DNA of 64,000 nucleotides, from assembly GCF_900109545.1 (NCBI RefSeq), contig NZ_FOAP01000026.1, forward strand, positions 62,001 through 126,000, written 5' to 3'. The notes below the pieces were generated by a model. The model worked only from the letters and a program-made list of their open reading frames with translations, ran no database searches and was not told where the DNA came from. Shown in pieces: positions 1 to 8,780 of this stretch. The DNA is from Stigmatella aurantiaca. Lineage in GTDB: Bacteria > Myxococcota > Myxococcia > Myxococcales > Myxococcaceae. The stretch's first letter is position 1. Each line of letters begins with the position of its first letter. Position numbers and translations under genes: made by a program.

Positions 1-1204
1 GGCCACGGGCCCCCTGGAGAAGCCCTCCCTGGCGGGAGACGCGGAGCTCACCGACGTGCGGCTCTCCCTGCGGGGCCGGCCGCTGACGCTGCGCAACGTG
101 TCCGGCCGGGCCACGTTCACGGACCAGTGGGTGCTGCTCAAGGGCTTCCGCGGCATGCTCAACGAGGGGACCATCACCGCCAGCGGCGAGCTCGTCCTCA
201 AGCAGCTCCAGCTCGACAAGGTGTCGCTGGTGGCGGAGCTGGAGAACGCCACTTACCGCGTGCTGGACGACCTGCCCGTCACGCTGTCCGGCGCGCTGCA
301 GCTCACCGGCACGCCCGACGCGCTGCTGCTCGCGGGCGATGTGGACGTGCTGCGGCTGCGCTACCAGAAGGGGTTGGATCTGGATGGCCTCCTCAAGAAC
401 GCCGGGCGGCGCAGCGTGCTGCCCACCTCGGCGGAGAAGCCCCGGGAGTTCCTCTCCTTCGATGTGCGCACGCACCTGAAGGACGTGCGGGTGGACAACA
501 ACCTGGCGCGGGCGCGGCTCCTGGGGGACTTGCGGCTGACGGGCACCAACGTGCGGCCGGGGCTCCTGGGCCGGGTGGAGGCCGCCGAGGGCAGCCAGGT
601 GTTCTTCCGCAACAACCAGTTCGCCCTGAGCGAGGGGCAGGTCGAGTTCCGGGAGCGCTACGGCATCGACATGGTCTTCGACGTCCGGGCGCAGACCCTG
701 GTGCGCGAGTACACCGTCAAGGTCCACGCCTTCGGCCGGCCCGCGGACCCCCAGGTGCTCTTCTCCTCGGAGCCCTCCCTGGCCGAGGGGGATGTGCTCT
801 CGCTGCTCACCCTGGGCGTGACGAGCACGGACAAGGAGACCGCGGCCTCGGCCAGCGCGGGCCTGGCCGCGGAGGCGCTCTTCAATGCCTCGGGGCTGGA
901 CCGGCAAGTGAAGCGCTTTTTGCCCAGCAACTCCATCTTGAAGGACCTGTCCTTCCAGATCTCCACCACCTACAACGACGCCACCCGTCAGGCGGAGCCG
1001 ACCGCACAACTGGAGTCGAAGATCCTCAGTGACCAGCTTAAGATCGGTATGACACAACCGGTCAGCGGGCGCGGGACGCGCGCCCGTGCCGAGTATCGCT
1101 TCGACAACCGCCTCTCCGCGCAGGCTCAGTGGGACAACGAGAACAACGAAGCCGCCCTGGGCAACCTCGGTCTCGAGCTCAAATTGAGCTGGGAGGTCGA
1201 GTAG
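1..1204 (+). CDS. tamB: TamB-like translocation and assembly module protein, C-terminal part
   Basis: The reading frame is open from the left edge, so the N-terminus lies outside the window and about 400 residues are visible. They show the amphipathic beta-repeat character and C-terminal domain of the TamB (DUF490) family: a segment that resembles the conserved 'G.v.f..n.f.l..G.v.F' core at about 600-660, then 'EPSLAEGDVLSLLTLG' near 765-820, and a last strand ending LELKLSWEVE. TamB is an inner-membrane-anchored periplasmic bridge that works with an Omp85 protein, by family knowledge in lipid or outer-membrane-protein transport. The next gene overlaps it and encodes an Omp85 protein, which supports the call. 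There is no stop or frameshift in the visible part. Confidence 0.85.
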   Translation, partial: ATGPLEKPSLAGDAELTDVRLSLRGRPLTLRNVSGRATFTDQWVLLKGFRGMLNEGTITASGELVLKQLQLDKVSLVAELENATYRVLDDLPVTLSGALQLTGTPDALLLAGDVDVLRLRYQKGLDLDGLLKNAGRRSVLPTSAEKPREFLSFDVRTHLKDVRVDNNLARARLLGDLRLTGTNVRPGLLGRVEAAEGSQVFFRNNQFALSEGQVEFRERYGIDMVFDVRAQTLVREYTVKVHAFGRPADPQVLFSSEPSLAEGDVLSLLTLGVTSTDKETAASASAGLAAEALFNASGLDRQVKRFLPSNSILKDLSFQISTTYNDATRQAEPTAQLESKILSDQLKIGMTQPVSGRGTRARAEYRFDNRLSAQAQWDNENNEAALGNLGLELKLSWEVE

Positions 1205-4200
1205 CGCTCGCGGTGTGCCTGCTCGCCGCCTGTGGGGTCCTGGCGAGCCCTCCCATCCCCGGGGAGGCGTTCTCCGCTCCCCCCAACGTGGTGGCGGTGG
1301 AGCTGGTGTTGCCCGAGGGCTCGGACACGCAGGGGCTGGCGGGGCTGGTGGAGGTGCGGCGCGGCCAGGTGCTCTCGCCCCGGGCGGTGCGCCAGAGCGT
1401 GGAGGGGCTGTGGAACACGGGCCGCTTCACCGACGTGGTGGCCCGGACGGTGGAGGTGCCCGGAGGGGTGAGGCTGGTGTTCCACCTCACGCCGGTCCAG
1501 CGGCTCACGCGGCTGGTCATCGAGGGGAACGTCGTCCTGAGCGACGAGGAGATTCGTGAGGCCAGCGGCCTGCAAGAGGGCACCCCGCTGGATCCCGATG
1601 CGCTGGATGCGGCCAAGGAGGCCATCGCCGCGGCCTACCGCCACAAGGGCTACCACCAGGCGCGGGTGGCGGACACCCAGGAGCCCGTGCCGGAGGGGGT
1701 CGTCCTGGTGTTCACGCTGGAGGAGGGCGAGCCGCTGCGCATCGGCCGGGTGACGTTCACGGGCAGCCCCGGCCTGGCCCTGCCCCGGCTGATGGAGTCC
1801 CTGGGGCTGGAGCTGGGCATGGTGTTCGACCAGGCGCGGCTGGAGGCCAGCCTGGAGCGGCTGCGGAGGCTGCTGCGGGAGCAGCGCTACTACCGCGCAC
1901 GGGTGGGCGCCCTCCAGGTGACGCAGGAGGACGGCCGCGCGGCGGTGACGGTGCCCCTGTCGGCGGGCCCGCGCTACGCCTTCCACTTCCATGGCAACCA
2001 CCACTTCCCCTCCCGGGTGCTGGAGCGGGTGCTGGCGTATGACGGCTCGGAGCCCCTGGACCTGGGGATGACGGAGCAGCTCGCGTGGCGGGTGGCGAAC
2101 TTCTACCGCTACCGGGGCTACCACTTCGTGCGCGTCACGCCCCGGGAGGTGCGCAGGCCCGACCAGGAAGAGGCCGTGCTGGCCTTCGACATCGAGGAGG
2201 GCCAGCGCCTCGCCGTGAAGGAGGTGCGCTTCCACGGCAACCGGGCCCTGCCGAGCGGCGTGTTGCGCGAGGTGCTCGCCGAGCGCGTCCGCGCGAACGA
2301 GCCCGTCCCCGACCTGGAGCTGCCCCTGCAGGACGATCCCCTGCGCATCGACGGGCGGGAGGAGCTGGGGCTGGGCACCGTCCCGCCGGTGCCGGATCCG
2401 CACACCGTCTTCGTGGAGGAGGCCTACCTGGACGCGGCCGAGGTGCTGACGGAGGCCTACCGCGAGCGCGGCTTCCCGGATGCGCGGGTGAGCTTCCTGC
2501 GCCTGACGCTGGAGGAGACCGGCCAGACGGCGGTGGCCGAGTTCGAGGTGGTGGAGGGCCAGGAGCGGCGGGTGGGCGACGTGGAGGTCGACGGCATGCC
2601 CCCCGAGGTGTCCTCCGAGGACGTGGAACTCTACCCCGGGGACTCGCTGAGCGAGGAGGCCGTCGATCGGGCCCGGCGGGCGCTGGAGCTGAAGCTGGCG
2701 AGGGCGGGGTACCTGTTCGCTCGCGTCGAGATGGAGGCCACCGCCGGTGAGGAGGACCCGAGGGACATGCTCGTGCGCCTGCACGTGGAGCCCGGCCCCC
2801 GGGTCCGCGTGGGCCGCATCATCCTCCAGGGCCAGGTCCGCACGGATGAGCGCACGGTGCGCGGCCACCTCGACGTGGAAGTCGGGCAGGTGATGGACCT
2901 GGAGAAGCTGGCGGAGGGGCGGCGCCGCCTGGCGCGCCTCAACATCTTCCGGCAGGTGGAGGTGCAGCTCCGCGAGCCGGGCCGGCGGGAGGAAATCAAG
3001 GACGTCCTGGTGACCATTCAGGAGCGGCCGCGCCTGGACGGGGAGGTGTCCGGTGGGTACTTCCTGGTGGATGGGCCCCGGCTCACGCTGGATACGGCCT
3101 TCCCGAACGTCAACGGCCGTGGGCTCAACGTGCTGGCGCGCGGGAAGATCAACTACGTGGGCCTGAGCGCGGATGCGTTCTCCGGCAGGTACTCGGAGGA
3201 GAACGAGGAGGACAGCGCGCTCTATGGCTGGGCGGGGCTCGGCGGACGGGGCAGCGTGTCCTTCACCTATCCGCGCCTCAACACCTGGCTGTCCCGGGAG
3301 GTGGGCGCGCGGCTGGACTTCATCGGCGAGCGCGTGCACCGGCCCTCCTACCTCTCCACGCGGTTCGCGGCGGTCGCGGGGCTCGACTGGGCGGCGACGA
3401 AGTGGCTGAGCGTGTCGCTCCAGTACGAGCTGGAGCACAACCGGCTCCGCTCGCGCGGCGGCGTGCTGAGCGAGCTGAACCGGGCGGACCAGGAGCGGCT
3501 GCGCTTTCCGTACGGCGTGTTCTCGCTGCACTCGCTGCGGCCCGCCGTCACGCTGGACTTCCGGGACGATCCCACCAACCCCCGCCGGGGCCTGTGGGTG
3601 TCCGCGAGCACGGAGTTCACCCGGGACTTGAGCGTGTCGCCCACCGACGCGCGGGGCACGCCGGTGCCGGACTTTCCCATCGACGGGGTGAAGCTGGCCG
3701 CCAACGTGACGGTGTACGCGCCCCTGGGACGCCGGGCCAGCCTGGCCCTGTCGGCCCGGGGCGGCACCATCCTGCCCCTGTCCGAGGGGGCGCAGTCGAT
3801 TGGCTCCAAGCTCTTCTACCTGGGCGGCTCGTCGAGCCTGCGCGGCTTCCGGGAGGATGGGGTGCTGCCGCAGGACCAGCGCACCGCCGTCCGGCCCCAG
3901 CTCCAGTCCTGCCGCTCCCTCGTCAATCCGGCGGCCTGTCCGCCCGAGCTGAGGGCGCTCCTGGATGGGCAGGCGCCCATCAGCCCGGGCGGCGAGCTGT
4001 TCACGCTGGGCAAGGCGGAGCTGCGCCTGCCGGTGTTCAGCTCGTTGGACCTGGGCGTCTTCTTCGAGGCGGGCAACCTGTGGGGAGACCGGGCGAACTT
4101 CGAGCTGGGGGCGCTGCGGTACACCTCCGGGGTGGGCCTGCGCTATGTGACGCCCGTGGGGCCGCTGGCCTTCGATGTGGGCTACAACCTGGACCGGGAC

Positions 4201-4254
4201 GACGACTTCAACGAGCCCACCACCCAGTTCCACTTCAGCATCGGTGTCTTCTGA
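1129..4254 (+). CDS. Omp85/BamA-TamA family outer membrane protein with about seven POTRA repeats
   Basis: A 1041-residue protein. Residues 1-40 form a basic region, a hydrophobic stretch (VALAVCLLAACGVLA) and a signal-cleavage region. Roughly seven consecutive POTRA-like repeats follow (about residues 50-640), each with the pattern 'G...f....i......G..........a...L...Y...Gy..a.v'. The last 400 residues form a D15/surface-antigen barrel with the lid motif LGGSSSLRGF near residue 905 and an aromatic C-terminus (FHFSIGVF). BamA usually has five POTRAs and TamA three, so this is long. The GTG start at 1129 lies inside tamB; a later GTG at 1213 would leave a shorter lipoprotein-like leader (LAAC), so the start is uncertain. 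Coupling to tamB favours a TamA-like role, but a main BamA cannot be excluded. Confidence 0.9.
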   Translation: MGQREQRSRPGQPRSRAQIELGGRVALAVCLLAACGVLASPPIPGEAFSAPPNVVAVELVLPEGSDTQGLAGLVEVRRGQVLSPRAVRQSVEGLWNTGRFTDVVARTVEVPGGVRLVFHLTPVQRLTRLVIEGNVVLSDEEIREASGLQEGTPLDPDALDAAKEAIAAAYRHKGYHQARVADTQEPVPEGVVLVFTLEEGEPLRIGRVTFTGSPGLALPRLMESLGLELGMVFDQARLEASLERLRRLLREQRYYRARVGALQVTQEDGRAAVTVPLSAGPRYAFHFHGNHHFPSRVLERVLAYDGSEPLDLGMTEQLAWRVANFYRYRGYHFVRVTPREVRRPDQEEAVLAFDIEEGQRLAVKEVRFHGNRALPSGVLREVLAERVRANEPVPDLELPLQDDPLRIDGREELGLGTVPPVPDPHTVFVEEAYLDAAEVLTEAYRERGFPDARVSFLRLTLEETGQTAVAEFEVVEGQERRVGDVEVDGMPPEVSSEDVELYPGDSLSEEAVDRARRALELKLARAGYLFARVEMEATAGEEDPRDMLVRLHVEPGPRVRVGRIILQGQVRTDERTVRGHLDVEVGQVMDLEKLAEGRRRLARLNIFRQVEVQLREPGRREEIKDVLVTIQERPRLDGEVSGGYFLVDGPRLTLDTAFPNVNGRGLNVLARGKINYVGLSADAFSGRYSEENEEDSALYGWAGLGGRGSVSFTYPRLNTWLSREVGARLDFIGERVHRPSYLSTRFAAVAGLDWAATKWLSVSLQYELEHNRLRSRGGVLSELNRADQERLRFPYGVFSLHSLRPAVTLDFRDDPTNPRRGLWVSASTEFTRDLSVSPTDARGTPVPDFPIDGVKLAANVTVYAPLGRRASLALSARGGTILPLSEGAQSIGSKLFYLGGSSSLRGFREDGVLPQDQRTAVRPQLQSCRSLVNPAACPPELRALLDGQAPISPGGELFTLGKAELRLPVFSSLDLGVFFEAGNLWGDRANFELGALRYTSGVGLRYVTPVGPLAFDVGYNLDRDDDFNEPTTQFHFSIGVF

Positions 4255-4267
4255 GGAGGCCGCACGC

Positions 4268-4804
4268 ATGTCCGGGGGCCGTCACATCGGGCTGATTCTG
4301 GTGGCCGCCGGGGGGCTGGGCCTGGGGTGCGCCGGCAAGCCGGCCGTGGTGGCCGAGTCCCAGCGTCCCTCCTGGATGCCCCCGGAGATGAAGTGTCCGC
4401 AGGAGGCCGCCGAGCAGATGAAGAAGATGGGGCTGGTGCTGGGAGACCGCATCCCCGTCGTCGTGGACGAGACGCAGAACCGGCCCGGCTCGGCCCGCTA
4501 CAAGAGCCGCTTCGTGATGTCGGTGCCCAAGGTGGACGAGGGCGAGCTCAAGGACGTGAGCATCGCGGGCTACCTGTACGTGGCCAACCACCGCGTCTTC
4601 GGGCGGTATGACCGCGCCTACGTCCGGTACTACGAGGACGGCAAGGTCCGCGACTTCTACGAGGTGCCCTTCTGCGGGGTGTTGCTGGATCCGCGCTGGG
4701 ACAAGGACGGAGAGGGAATCGTCTCCTATCCGGGGCCGGAGCGGGGCACGGCCGTGGTGCAGGATGCCCGGGGCATCATCCTGGTGGTGGATCGCTTTCC
4801 CTGA
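4268..4804 (+). CDS. Predicted lipoprotein of unknown function
   Basis: A 178-residue protein starting at an ATG 13 bases after the Omp85 stop, with a GAGGAGG ribosome-binding site overlapping that stop. The N-terminus is a lipoprotein signal: MSGGRHIG, a hydrophobic core, and the lipobox GLGC. The mature part begins with a linker and then a compact soluble domain rich in Tyr and Val (IAGYLYVANHRVFGRYDRAY). I do not recognise the domain. Its placement directly behind tamB and the Omp85 gene suggests a periplasmic or outer-membrane accessory to that module. This is inference from context only. Confidence 0.8.
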   Translation: MSGGRHIGLILVAAGGLGLGCAGKPAVVAESQRPSWMPPEMKCPQEAAEQMKKMGLVLGDRIPVVVDETQNRPGSARYKSRFVMSVPKVDEGELKDVSIAGYLYVANHRVFGRYDRAYVRYYEDGKVRDFYEVPFCGVLLDPRWDKDGEGIVSYPGPERGTAVVQDARGIILVVDRFP

Positions 4805-4842
4805 GCCCGGCGCGGCCGGTGGGACGGTGTAGAGTCCCGCCC

Positions 4843-6168
4843 GTGTTCTACGCGTTCATCCATGGTCTGGTGTCCCTGGCGCTGCGGCTCTTCTACCGGG
4901 TGAAGGTGCAGGCGCCGGCCGATGGGTTTGACGGGCCGCTCATGTTCGTGGGCAACCACCCCAACAGCCTCATTGATCCGGCGCTCGTGTTCATCCTCAC
5001 CCGGCGCCACGTCACCTTCCTGGCCAAGGAGCCGCTCTTCCGGATGCCCGTCATCGGGTGGATCCTCAAGGGGCTGGACGCCTTGCCCGTCTACCGCAAG
5101 CAGGACCATCCCTCTCAGATGACGAAGAACGAGGGGACGCTGGATGCGGCGCGGGCGGCGCTCGCCGAGGGGCGGGCCATCACCCTGTTTCCCGAGGGGC
5201 GCAGCCACTCGGAGCCCTCGCTGGGGGAGCTGAAGACGGGGGCTGCGCGGATCGCCCTGGGCGCCGCGCGCCAGGGGGCCCCCGTGCGCATCATTCCGGT
5301 GGGCTTCACCTATGAGGAGAAGAACGTCTTCCGCAGCGAGGCCCTCGTGGAGGTGGGCCCCGCCATCGAGGTGCTGCCCTTCCTGCGGGGAGAGGGGGAG
5401 GAGGCGGAGCGGGAGGCCGTGCGCACGTTGACGGCGCGCATCGCGGCGGAGCTCAAGGCCCTCACCGTCAACCTGGACCGCTGGGAGGACCTGCCGGTCA
5501 TCCAGCTCGCGGAGCGGCTCTATGCCTTTCGCCAGGGCGAGAAGGTGGGCTCCGAGCGTCTGAAGCACTGGGCGCGCGGACTGCAGCTCCTGCAGGCCGG
5601 GCAGCCGGAGCGGTTCGAGCAGGTGCGCTCGGCGCTGATGTCGTACCACCGGCGGCTCGCGGTGGTGCAGGCCACCCCGGAGGATGTGGCGCTCACCTAC
5701 CATCCCCGGGGGGTGTTCACCTTCATCGTGAAGAACCTCGCGGTGGTGTGCCTGGGGCTGCCCCTGTTCCTGGCGGGGCTCGTGCTCTTCGGACTGCCGT
5801 ACCAGGTGCCGCCGCTGGTGGCCCGCCGGAGTGAACTGGACCTTCAGGGCACGGTGAAGTTCCTGGTGTCGCTGGTCCTGGTCTTCGTGTGGTGGCCCGG
5901 CCTGGTGGCGGTGTTCTGGGCGCTGGGCGGATGGGGCTGGGGCGTGGGGGCCCTGCTGGGCCTGCCGCCGCTGGCGCTCTTCACCCTGTACTTCTCCGAG
6001 CGGTGGAGCGTGCTGTGGCATGACATCACCGTGTTCTTCGCGCTCGGCAACCGCTCCCGGTTGAAGGCCCTGCTGCAGGCGGACGGGGCGCAGCTGGCCA
6101 CCGAGCTGGAGCAACTGGCCAGTGAGTACCGGAGCCAGCTGGAACGGTCCTCCGCCTCCGGCGCCTAA
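4843..6168 (+). CDS. PlsC-type glycerolipid acyltransferase with C-terminal membrane helices
   Basis: About 441 residues. The N-terminal acyltransferase domain carries NHPNSLIDP near residue 39 (block I) and FPEGRSHSEP near 119 (block III), the usual signatures of glycerol-3-phosphate or 1-acylglycerol-3-phosphate acyltransferases. Block I has five residues between His and Asp, as in the fungal Gat/Sct1 type, not the common four. The C-terminal third has two or three hydrophobic segments (around residues 300-380), so the enzyme is membrane-bound. The GTG at 4843 is chosen because it begins MFYAFIHGLVSLALRLFYRV; an upstream in-frame GTG at 4819 would add eight poorly conserved residues. The gene probably belongs to the same rightward run as tamB and the Omp85 gene. 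Confidence 0.88.
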   Translation: MFYAFIHGLVSLALRLFYRVKVQAPADGFDGPLMFVGNHPNSLIDPALVFILTRRHVTFLAKEPLFRMPVIGWILKGLDALPVYRKQDHPSQMTKNEGTLDAARAALAEGRAITLFPEGRSHSEPSLGELKTGAARIALGAARQGAPVRIIPVGFTYEEKNVFRSEALVEVGPAIEVLPFLRGEGEEAEREAVRTLTARIAAELKALTVNLDRWEDLPVIQLAERLYAFRQGEKVGSERLKHWARGLQLLQAGQPERFEQVRSALMSYHRRLAVVQATPEDVALTYHPRGVFTFIVKNLAVVCLGLPLFLAGLVLFGLPYQVPPLVARRSELDLQGTVKFLVSLVLVFVWWPGLVAVFWALGGWGWGVGALLGLPPLALFTLYFSERWSVLWHDITVFFALGNRSRLKALLQADGAQLATELEQLASEYRSQLERSSASGA

Positions 6169-6614
6169 GCGGGGCCGCGCCAGGCCGCGTAGGTCTGCGC
6201 GGCGACGGTGTAGAGCACGAGCAAGGCCCCCAGGGGCGCCAGGAAGATCCCCAGGGACGGATCTCCCTCCGGGTGGGCAATGCCTCCCAGCAGGAAGCCC
6301 AGGGGCAGGGCGGTGCTGCCCAGCAGGAGGGAGTGGGAGGCGCGCCGCCGGGCCGCCTCGCCGAGCGCCCGCGGGTTCTCCCACCGGACGTAGACGAGGT
6401 TGAGCAACCCGAGCGCGGCCCCATGGAAATGGGCGAGCGCCCACAGCCGGTGCTTCAAGACATCCGACATCAGGGGGGCCCAGCGGAACGCCTCCAGCGC
6501 TTCGAGGAGGGTCCCAAACGTCAGGGAGACGAGCAGCAGGGTCCATCCGAAACGGGCGTGGGCTCGGGCCGGGCCTGCTTCCGGGGCTGCCGATGTTTTC
6601 GGGTGCGTGCTCAC
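6165..6614 (-). CDS. Small four-helix membrane protein, likely partner of the multihaem cytochrome
   Basis: A 149-residue protein with four predicted transmembrane segments: near WTLLLVSLTFG, WALAHFHGAALGLLNLVYV, LLLGSTALPLGFLLG and LAPLGALLVLYTVAAQ. The GTG start lies one base after the stop of the upstream cytochrome gene (tga-t-gtg), so the two genes are translationally coupled. A conserved-looking AHFHG in helix 2 could bind haem or metal; this is inference. The downstream acyltransferase gene converges with a few bases of overlap. The family is not recognised. The position suggests a membrane anchor or quinone-side partner for the cytochrome. Confidence 0.7.
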   Translation of the reverse strand: MSTHPKTSAAPEAGPARAHARFGWTLLLVSLTFGTLLEALEAFRWAPLMSDVLKHRLWALAHFHGAALGLLNLVYVRWENPRALGEAARRRASHSLLLGSTALPLGFLLGGIAHPEGDPSLGIFLAPLGALLVLYTVAAQTYAAWRGPA

Positions 6615-6615
6615 A

Positions 6616-8472
6616 TCACTCGCCGATCTGGATGGGAGGTTGGGTGGCGCGCCGCCGCAGGAGGTGCTCGATGGCGGGTTCGAGCGGCTCCATCGCGGCA
6701 TCCAGGGGAACCGCCGGGCCGGGCCGGGGAATATCACCCGTGGCCGTGGCCGCCCACCACTGCCGCCACTGCCGCGCCACCCGGTGGCGCTCCTCCTCCG
6801 GGGCCTGGAAGTCGAAGCGGGGGAGGTGCTGGGCGGACGCCGCGAGCCCGGGCCGGACCTGGCCCGCGCGGGCCACGAGCGACTCGAGCGAGCGCCACGA
6901 GAGGCGCCGGATGGATGGGTAGTTGTCGTCGAGCGCCCGCAGGAGGAACGGCACGGCCCACAGGCGCGCGATGGGGGAGGACAGGGCGCCGCGCTCGTCG
7001 CCCAGGGCCGCGGCGGCCACGGCGCGCTGCACCACATCGCCCGAGAGCAGGCTGCGCACGCTCTCGGCCAGCGCGAAGTCCGGGTTCTCGGGCAGCTCTT
7101 CGGACGGGGGCAGGCCCTGCTGCTGGCGCAGGGTCTGCGCGGCCCAGCGCGCGCTGCGGTCGGTGTGGCAGAGCGTGCAGGCCTCGGGCATCTCGTGGCG
7201 CCAGGCGCGCGAAGGGTCGGGGTTCTGAATGTGGTGCGTGGGGTGCACCGTCCCGATGCCGTAGGTGATTTTGGGCATGTGGCAGGCGTAGCAGTCGGTT
7301 CCCGCCGAGCCCTCCCGGTGCCGGCTGTGTTCGGCCGCGCGGGCCACGAGGGCCGGGTGGCAGCCCTGGCACGCGGCGGGCCCGCGCATGGCCTGGGTGA
7401 TCATCCCCTTGGGGTCCCCCCCGTGCATGGAGTGGCAGTGCTGGCACGTCAGCCCGCCGCGCTGGAAGTCCTTGGACATCAGCAGCCCTTGGTACTCGTA
7501 GGCGCTGAGGCGGGGCGTCCCGTCCTTCCAGAAGCGCAAGGACACGTCCACGCCCGCCAGGTGGCTGTCGCGCTGGAGCGGCTGGGTGTACGCGGAGAGG
7601 TTCTCGCCCGCGGTGTAGGGGTCTCCCTCGGAGAGAAACTGGCGGATGCGGCCGATGGGCTCCGGCAGGCGCTGGCCATGGCAGTGGCCGCAGATCTGCA
7701 CCTGCTGAAGCGCTCCCAGGCGCGAGGGGTTGACGATCGACGGATCCGCCCGGTCCGAGTAGTGCAGGAGGTAGCGCCGCAGGGGCTGGGTGTTGCGCGC
7801 CACGTGCTCGGTGCCCGGGCCATGGCAGGCCTCGCAGGCCACCCCCAGCTCCGCCACGTGGCTGTCGAACCGGGCCTGGTCCCAGTCGTAGCCGGGGCGG
7901 GCTTTGACGTTGTGGCAGAAGATGCAGTTGGCATCCCAGACGGCGCGGTGGGCGTTGAAGTCCGTGCTGTCGGGATCCAGGAACCCGCCGGTGAGGTGGA
8001 ACCAGCGCCGCTCCTCGATGTTCCAGGCCACGGGCAGGCGGATGTACCGGTCTCCTTCCCGCACGAGGTACTGCTGCACGCGCCGCGAGCCCACGGTGCG
8101 CGCCACCGTCTGCCGGCGCAGGCGGCCTTGCCCATCCAGCGTCTCGATGACGAAGTGCGCGCCCTCGCGCAGGAAGCGGGAGGTGACGCCCGCGTAGGTG
8201 AAGCTCGCACCGCCGAAGTCCCCCTGCACCGCGTCCGCGGAGGCCTCCTGCGTCATCGTCCGGTGGAAGGTGCGCCGCCAGCTCGCGGAGTGATCCGGAT
8301 GGCAGGCCTGGCAGGACGCGGAGCCCGTGTAGGCCACGGGGGCCAGGGCCATGGGGGTGGCCACCTCGGCCGCGGTGGCCCGGAGCGCCAGGCCCACGGC
8401 GCCCCCCAGCACCAGCAGCCCCACGGCCCAGGCGAGCAACGGGCGGGGAGGGCGCGGGCCAGCGGACTTCAT
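6616..8472 (-). CDS. Octahaem cytochrome c with C-terminal HEAT-like region
   Basis: A 618-residue exported protein. The N-terminus has one hydrophobic signal/anchor (LLAWAVGLLVLGGAVGLAL). Eight CxxCH haem-attachment motifs are present in order: CQACH, CIFCH, CEACH, CGHCH, CQHCH, CQGCH, CYACH and CTLCH. Many additional His residues could be distal ligands. After the last motif a helical, HEAT-repeat-like segment follows (about residues 480-570, containing ALDDNYPSIRRLSWRSLESL). The protein would act in periplasmic electron transfer or as a multihaem reductase; substrate unknown. It is co-transcribed with the four-helix membrane protein downstream and divergent from the large protease gene. 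Confidence 0.9.
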   Translation of the reverse strand: MKSAGPRPPRPLLAWAVGLLVLGGAVGLALRATAAEVATPMALAPVAYTGSASCQACHPDHSASWRRTFHRTMTQEASADAVQGDFGGASFTYAGVTSRFLREGAHFVIETLDGQGRLRRQTVARTVGSRRVQQYLVREGDRYIRLPVAWNIEERRWFHLTGGFLDPDSTDFNAHRAVWDANCIFCHNVKARPGYDWDQARFDSHVAELGVACEACHGPGTEHVARNTQPLRRYLLHYSDRADPSIVNPSRLGALQQVQICGHCHGQRLPEPIGRIRQFLSEGDPYTAGENLSAYTQPLQRDSHLAGVDVSLRFWKDGTPRLSAYEYQGLLMSKDFQRGGLTCQHCHSMHGGDPKGMITQAMRGPAACQGCHPALVARAAEHSRHREGSAGTDCYACHMPKITYGIGTVHPTHHIQNPDPSRAWRHEMPEACTLCHTDRSARWAAQTLRQQQGLPPSEELPENPDFALAESVRSLLSGDVVQRAVAAAALGDERGALSSPIARLWAVPFLLRALDDNYPSIRRLSWRSLESLVARAGQVRPGLAASAQHLPRFDFQAPEEERHRVARQWRQWWAATATGDIPRPGPAVPLDAAMEPLEPAIEHLLRRRATQPPIQIGE

Positions 8473-8780
8473 GCCCTCTCCATAAAGGGTCCGCCGGTCC
8501 GCGTCGATGCCTGGCTTTCGAGGAATGCTTGCCTGGATGCTACGGGCTGGTGCAACACGTGTGTTCCCGGACGTCTGGTTTAACGGCCAAGACCCGTTAT
8601 TCCAATTTCAAGCATCACGGATTATTGGTGACGATTTGAAAACAGAGGGCCGGTCGTGCTACCCCTAGTGAACCGGCCAGCGTGACGACTCTTCAACAGA
8701 AGCGAAGTCACATGGCTGGTTCTACATCGAGCGCCTTCTGGGCCCTCCCTGGAAGCGCGCTCGTTTCTCGGGGCTAAACG
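8473..8780. other. Divergent intergenic region between cytochrome and protease genes
   Basis: This 308-base gap contains no convincing open reading frame. It must hold the promoters of both divergent genes. The left half is relatively A+T-rich (around 8590-8645). A weak sigma-70-like pair, TTGAAA at 8636 and TACCCC at 8660 with an 18-base spacer, faces the protease gene. The right half holds two hairpins that are listed separately. Confidence 0.5.
8670..8762 (+). promoter_or_regulatory. Two-hairpin leader upstream of the protease gene
   Basis: Hairpin 1 pairs 8670-8679 (GAACCGGCCA) with 8713-8722 (TGGCTGGTTC), then GTGAC 8682-8686 with GTCAC 8707-8711, then CTTC 8691-8694 with GAAG 8699-8702 around an AACA tetraloop. 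Hairpin 2 pairs GAGCGC-CTTC 8729-8738 with GAAG-c-GCGCTC 8752-8762 and is followed by GTTTCTC. The start codon is at 8781. The arrangement resembles an attenuator or structured 5' leader. A DNA operator or a small RNA are alternatives. Pairing is seen directly; function is inferred. Confidence 0.4.

Noticed and set aside
1126..4269. A 1047-codon antisense frame opposite the Omp85 gene
   Set aside because: Composition artefact; the sense frame has clear POTRA and barrel signatures.
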